This document shows, piece by piece, positions 60,489 through 64,000 of a DNA stretch of 64,000 nt. Made by a program: the position numbers and the translations under genes. Within the stretch, counting starts at the first letter, position 1, and every line of letters starts with the position of its first letter. The DNA lies in contig JARFNK010000008.1 in the NCBI GenBank assembly GCA_029167225.1, forward strand, positions 161,270 through 225,269, given 5' to 3'. This stretch comes from Sphingobium arseniciresistens (GTDB lineage Bacteria; Pseudomonadota; Alphaproteobacteria; Sphingomonadales; Sphingomonadaceae). Under the pieces are notes generated by a model. It had not been told where the DNA came from. It worked only from the letters and a program-made list of their open reading frames with translations, and did not search any database.

Positions 60489-63400
60489 ATGAGTAAGCAG
60501 GCTCGTGCGCAGAATCTGCGTTTTTTCGTTAAAAATCTGAGTGTATCGACCTTGGCTATAGCAGCCGTGGGCGGAGCCGTGCCCGCGTGGGCCGGCGAGC
60601 AGGCAGCGAATCAGGGGCCGGAAACCTCTGCTCCCGTGTCGGATCAGGACATCATCATTACAGGCCGTCGTGCGGCCCTGCAGCAGGCGGAAGAGCGCAA
60701 GCGCCGCAGCGAGACGATCGTCGATTCCATCGTGGCCGATGACGCGGGCAAATTGCCCGACAATTCCATCACCGAAGTGTTGCAGCGCGTTTCCGGTGTC
60801 ACCATCGTCCGTTTTGCCGCGCTTAACGATCCTGACCATTATTCTGTCGAGGGCTCGGGTATCCAGATCCGCGGTCTGACAGGCGTGGCCTCACGCCTCA
60901 ACGGCCGCGAGATTTTCAGCGCGAACAACGGTCGTTCGATCCAGTTCGCGGATGTCACGCCCGAACTCATGTCCGCCGTTGACGTTTACAAGGCATCGAC
61001 CGCTGACCTGATAGAGGGCGGCACCGGCGGGCAGATCGATCTGCGGACCAAGGTTCCGTTCGACTTCGACGGCAAGTTCCATGTCGCCGCCACGGGTGAG
61101 GCAAGCATGGGCGACCTCGCCCGCAAGCTTGATCCGTCCGGGTCGATCCTGGTTACGAAGCGTTGGTCGACGCCGATCGGCGAAATCGGTTTCCTGGGCG
61201 ACTTCGCCTATAGCCGGCTCAGTTCCAACTCGCAGTTTTTCCGCGTGGAGCCTTATTTCCGCACGCGTATCAATAATGGGGACTATTACATCCCCGGTGG
61301 CTTCACCTATGGCGAAGAACAATTCCAGCGCAAGCGCACCGGCATTTATGGCGCGGTCCAGTGGGCGCCATCGACCTCGCTGACATTCACGGGCACCTTC
61401 TTCCAGTCGCGCTACCGCAACCGGTCGGGTGACTGGGGCGCCTTCGTGTCGTCGCAGACGCTCAGCGTCGATCCCGCCGCCAGCCAGTTCGATGAAAACA
61501 ACATGCTGGTTTCCACGCCAGGCCTGTTCAATCGCGATCCGGCTACGTTCCAGCCCAGCGGCCCGATTACGAGTGGCGGGAACAAGGGCGCCTATGCCAG
61601 CAACACCAGGACGCGCGATTATTCCTTGAGCTTCAACTGGTCGCCCGACGACGGCCCCTTGTCCATCAAGGGCGCGGTGCAGCGGGTCGACTCTTCGCAG
61701 GTCTACACCCGCCTCGACGTGTTCCGCGATGTGGCGTTCCCGTCCGGTTTCGGCTTCGATCTCAGCGGGGGCCTGCCGGTCGTAACCCTTCCCGCCGGTT
61801 CGCAGGCTGCGCTGGCCGACCCGACGAACTACTTCTGGACGGCGTCGATGCCGCACGATGAAGACAATAAGGGCCGCCTGGATTCCGGCAATCTGGACCT
61901 GGAATATAAGTTCGACGACAGCTTCTTCCGTTCGGTCAAGGTTGGCGGTCGTTACGCCGAACGAAGCGAACGCGATTTCAACAACGGCTATAACTGGGCG
62001 GCGCTTGGGCGCGGCTGGAATGGCGATCCGCAGTTGACCTATGCCAATGCGGCGCCCGGCGACGTGGAACTCCACGCCTTCAAGAACTTCTTCCATGGTT
62101 CGGCGACGCTCCCGGCCAACCTGATGTTCCCGACCGACGAACTGGTGCGCCGGTTCGACCGACTCCAACTGACGGCAGCTCCGCCTGCCGGCTTCTGTAC
62201 GGGCCGGGAATTTGATTGCTCCGCATCCGGGCCCCTGTCGCAGACCGGCTATGGCGGCGGCGGCGGCATCCGTGTGCCCGGCTTCATTTTGCCGATCGAC
62301 CGGGTCGATAACGTGACGAAGACGATTGCCGGCTATGCGCTCGTGCGCTTCGGCGAGGACCGTGCTCGTAACATTTCCGGCAATGTGGGTGCCCGCGTCG
62401 TGCGGATCCGCAACGAAGGCAGCGGGTTCATCCAGCAGAATGCAGCGGAATTCATCCGCAATGGCGAGCGGCTCGCCCTGGGGCAGCAGGCGATACCACG
62501 TGGCGGCAAGGCGTCTTTCACCCGGGTGTTGCCGTCTATCAATATCGATTATACGCCCACGTCGGACACCAAGCTGCGCTTTGGCTACAACATCACGCTT
62601 GACCTGCCCACATTCCAGGCCCTGCGCGCGTCCGGTTCCGTGGGGGCGGCGACAACTGCCAATCCGGCCAGTACGCCGGAAAACAACCTGCCGGGCCTTC
62701 TGACAAACTTTACGGCGGAAACCGGCAATCCGTTGCTGAAACCGACAATGTCGAACAATTTCGACCTGTCGTTCGAATATTATCCACGGTCCGGCACATC
62801 CTTCCATCTGGCGCCATTCTACAAGCGCCTGACGAACTTGCCGATCTTCTCCCTGACCGAGCGGCAGGTGACAGTCGTGTTCACCAATGGACGCAGCGAG
62901 ACGGTAAGCGCTGCGGCGTCCGACTATGTGAACTCGACCAAGGCGGCCACGGTACGCGGTTTCGAAGTGGGCGGGCGCATCTTCCTCGACATGTTGCCGG
63001 GGTGGCTCAGCGGGTTCGGCTTTGAAGGCAACTACACCTATATCAAGAGCAAGAACCCGGGCGACCTCTATCGCGACATCAATGGCGTGGTCCGTAACGA
63101 CGCGCCGCTAGTGGGTTTGTCGAAGCATAACTTCAATGCCACGCTCCTTTATGAGCGACAGGCGATTTCCGCCCGCGTCGCTTACTCTTGGCGGTCGAAA
63201 TATCTGCAATCGACCAACAGCAACGGCACCAACCCCACCTACAACTATAATTCGGCGCCGGGCGTAAGCACCGCAACGCAGATCGCCTTGCCGATCTATG
63301 GGGATAATTATGGCCAGCTGGAGGCCGGGGTCCGTTTCAAGGTGACCGAGAATTTCTCGTTCGGGATCCAGGGAACGAACTTGACCAATTCCACCCAGCA

Positions 63401-63497
63401 TACCCTGATGGGCGGCTACCCCGGCGGCAAGCTGAAGGGACGGAGCTGGTTCCAGACCGACCGGCGCATCAGCACGGGGATCAATTTGGCCTTTTGA
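60489..63497 (+). CDS. TonB-dependent receptor, carbohydrate type
   Basis: 1002 aa, ATG 60489 with GGAGGGGG upstream. Signal peptide (STLAIAAVGGAVPAWA), TonB box DQDIIITGRRA, plug (KLPDNSITEVLQRVSGVTIVRF, IQIRGLTGVASRLNGREIFSA, STADLIEGGTGGQIDLRT), large barrel ending GINLAF. TIGR01782-type receptor. It lies next to a tryptophan-halogenase-family gene, a pairing common in sphingomonad and Caulobacter sugar-use loci. Confidence 0.93.
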   Translation: MSKQARAQNLRFFVKNLSVSTLAIAAVGGAVPAWAGEQAANQGPETSAPVSDQDIIITGRRAALQQAEERKRRSETIVDSIVADDAGKLPDNSITEVLQRVSGVTIVRFAALNDPDHYSVEGSGIQIRGLTGVASRLNGREIFSANNGRSIQFADVTPELMSAVDVYKASTADLIEGGTGGQIDLRTKVPFDFDGKFHVAATGEASMGDLARKLDPSGSILVTKRWSTPIGEIGFLGDFAYSRLSSNSQFFRVEPYFRTRINNGDYYIPGGFTYGEEQFQRKRTGIYGAVQWAPSTSLTFTGTFFQSRYRNRSGDWGAFVSSQTLSVDPAASQFDENNMLVSTPGLFNRDPATFQPSGPITSGGNKGAYASNTRTRDYSLSFNWSPDDGPLSIKGAVQRVDSSQVYTRLDVFRDVAFPSGFGFDLSGGLPVVTLPAGSQAALADPTNYFWTASMPHDEDNKGRLDSGNLDLEYKFDDSFFRSVKVGGRYAERSERDFNNGYNWAALGRGWNGDPQLTYANAAPGDVELHAFKNFFHGSATLPANLMFPTDELVRRFDRLQLTAAPPAGFCTGREFDCSASGPLSQTGYGGGGGIRVPGFILPIDRVDNVTKTIAGYALVRFGEDRARNISGNVGARVVRIRNEGSGFIQQNAAEFIRNGERLALGQQAIPRGGKASFTRVLPSINIDYTPTSDTKLRFGYNITLDLPTFQALRASGSVGAATTANPASTPENNLPGLLTNFTAETGNPLLKPTMSNNFDLSFEYYPRSGTSFHLAPFYKRLTNLPIFSLTERQVTVVFTNGRSETVSAAASDYVNSTKAATVRGFEVGGRIFLDMLPGWLSGFGFEGNYTYIKSKNPGDLYRDINGVVRNDAPLVGLSKHNFNATLLYERQAISARVAYSWRSKYLQSTNSNGTNPTYNYNSAPGVSTATQIALPIYGDNYGQLEAGVRFKVTENFSFGIQGTNLTNSTQHTLMGGYPGGKLKGRSWFQTDRRISTGINLAF

Positions 63498-63505
63498 TGA
63501 TGAGA

Positions 63506-63539
63506 ATGCGATTGTCGGGAGCAATTCCGGCAATCGCAT
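63506..63539 (+). other. 13-bp hairpin between receptor and halogenase
   Basis: Stem ATGCGATTGTCGG (63506-63518) pairs with CCGGCAATCGCAT (63527-63539) with one G-T pair; loop of 8. No T run follows, so it is more likely a transcript-stabilising or attenuating hairpin than a terminator. Confidence 0.6.
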
Positions 63540-63556
63540 TTACGGAGCAGCGCGTG

Positions 63557-63916
63557 ATGGCCAAGACTATCCTTATCGTGGGCGGCGGAACCGCCGGTTG
63601 GCTGACTGCAGGATATCTCGCCCGACGGCTTGGTGCCGATCTTCCTGGCGGTGTCACCATTCGACTGGTGGAATCGCCGGAGATCGGGATTCTGGGGGTA
63701 GGGGAAGGGACGTTCCCCACGATCCGCCGAACGCTGGCCACGATCGGCATAGACGAGGCGGAAATGATCCGCCGCTGTGGCGCCAGTTTCAAGCAGGGCG
63801 CAAAATTCGTCCATTGGCGTCATACGCCAGGTCAGGCCGGGCATGACCATTATTCCCATCCCTTCCAAACCGCAGAGTCCCCCGCAGGACTGGAACTGCT
63901 GCCCTACTGGTTGCTG
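63557..63916 (+). pseudogene. Tryptophan-halogenase-family gene, apparently interrupted
   Basis: ATG 63557 opens MAKTILIVGGGTAGWLTAGYL, the FAD-binding GxGxxG and GW of flavin-dependent halogenase-like proteins, then LVESPEIGILGVGEGTFPTI and FKQGAKFVHWRH. Similarity continues to LELLPYWLLG (about 63916). From 63917 the sequence changes character: AT-richer, and the reading frame no longer looks like this family. A normal member is about 500 aa; here about 120 remain before the break. The frame happens to stay open to the window end. See the adjoining mobile-element candidate. Confidence 0.75.
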
Positions 63917-64000
63917 GGCCTAGCACTACTTTGGCAGATTGCTGATTTTTGGGATTCCCAAGCGAGAGATGTGGTGATTCATAGGAAGCCAGCTTCTGGA
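63917..64000. mobile_element. Possible left end of an insertion sequence
   Basis: From about 63917 the sequence is clearly AT-richer than its surroundings and contains GGGATTCCC and GTGGTGATTC. The tetramer CTAG stands at the boundary, compatible with the YTAR target site of IS5-type elements. The transposase and other end are outside the window. Confidence 0.4.

Overview
The window reads as chromosome of a high-GC alphaproteobacterium of the sphingomonad type (Sphingobium / Sphingomonas / Novosphingobium). The support is indirect: several large TonB-dependent receptors, an exosortase-A (XrtA) exopolysaccharide cluster, a tryptophan-halogenase-family gene beside a TonB receptor, and an arrangement of truA, fmt, recR and def within one short stretch. 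No 16S gene is present, so the genus is not fixed.

Region 1 (1 to about 10.4 kb) is one end of a prophage or prophage-derived island. A CI-like S24 repressor (2704) sits between a leftward and a rightward block. The leftward block is a chain of tiny overlapping genes ending in a GapR/DUF2312 protein, a RusA resolvase and the first codons of a PAPS-reductase-like PP-loop protein that runs off the window. The rightward block carries a coiled-coil protein, a Bet/RecT annealing protein, many small unknown proteins, an excisionase-like protein and a tyrosine integrase. A 17-bp operator-like repeat stands next to both blocks. The island holds one gene with an in-frame stop (TGA at 5941) and one remnant (8983).

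Region 2 (10.4 to 23.5 kb) is a ten-gene, tightly coupled XrtA exopolysaccharide operon: export lipoprotein, chain-length protein, tyrosine autokinase, beta-barrel protein, AAA ATPase, deacetylase, FemAB-like protein, glycosyltransferase, exosortase A fused to an EpsI domain, and an Asn-synthase-like amidotransferase. A possible small RNA gene with a terminator follows. Region 3 (23.5 to 30.8 kb) is housekeeping: truA, fmt, recR, def, rmuC, a diguanylate cyclase and a 55-aa unknown protein. Region 4 (31 to 39.4 kb) is an accessory hydrolase island: three type-B carboxylesterases and one alpha/beta hydrolase, an 89-bp repeat placed upstream of two of them, and an IS3-type relic.

Region 5 (39.4 to 50 kb) has rlmJ, a TonB receptor coupled to a secreted phosphoinositide-type phospholipase C, tRNA-Pro(GGG) and a glgA-glgX glycogen pair. 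Region 6 (49.9 to 56.2 kb) is C4-dicarboxylate sensing and uptake: dctD, dctB, dctA and an outer-membrane porin. The DctD homologue has lost the GAFTGA loop needed for sigma-54 contact. Region 7 (56.2 to 60.1 kb) is a compact divergent module of a TonB receptor, a secreted protein of unknown family and an MbnH-like di-heme enzyme; it is the best candidate here for an undescribed system. Region 8 (60.4 to 64 kb) is a large TonB receptor under a LacI-type operator and a tryptophan-halogenase-family gene that appears cut by an inserted element at the window edge.
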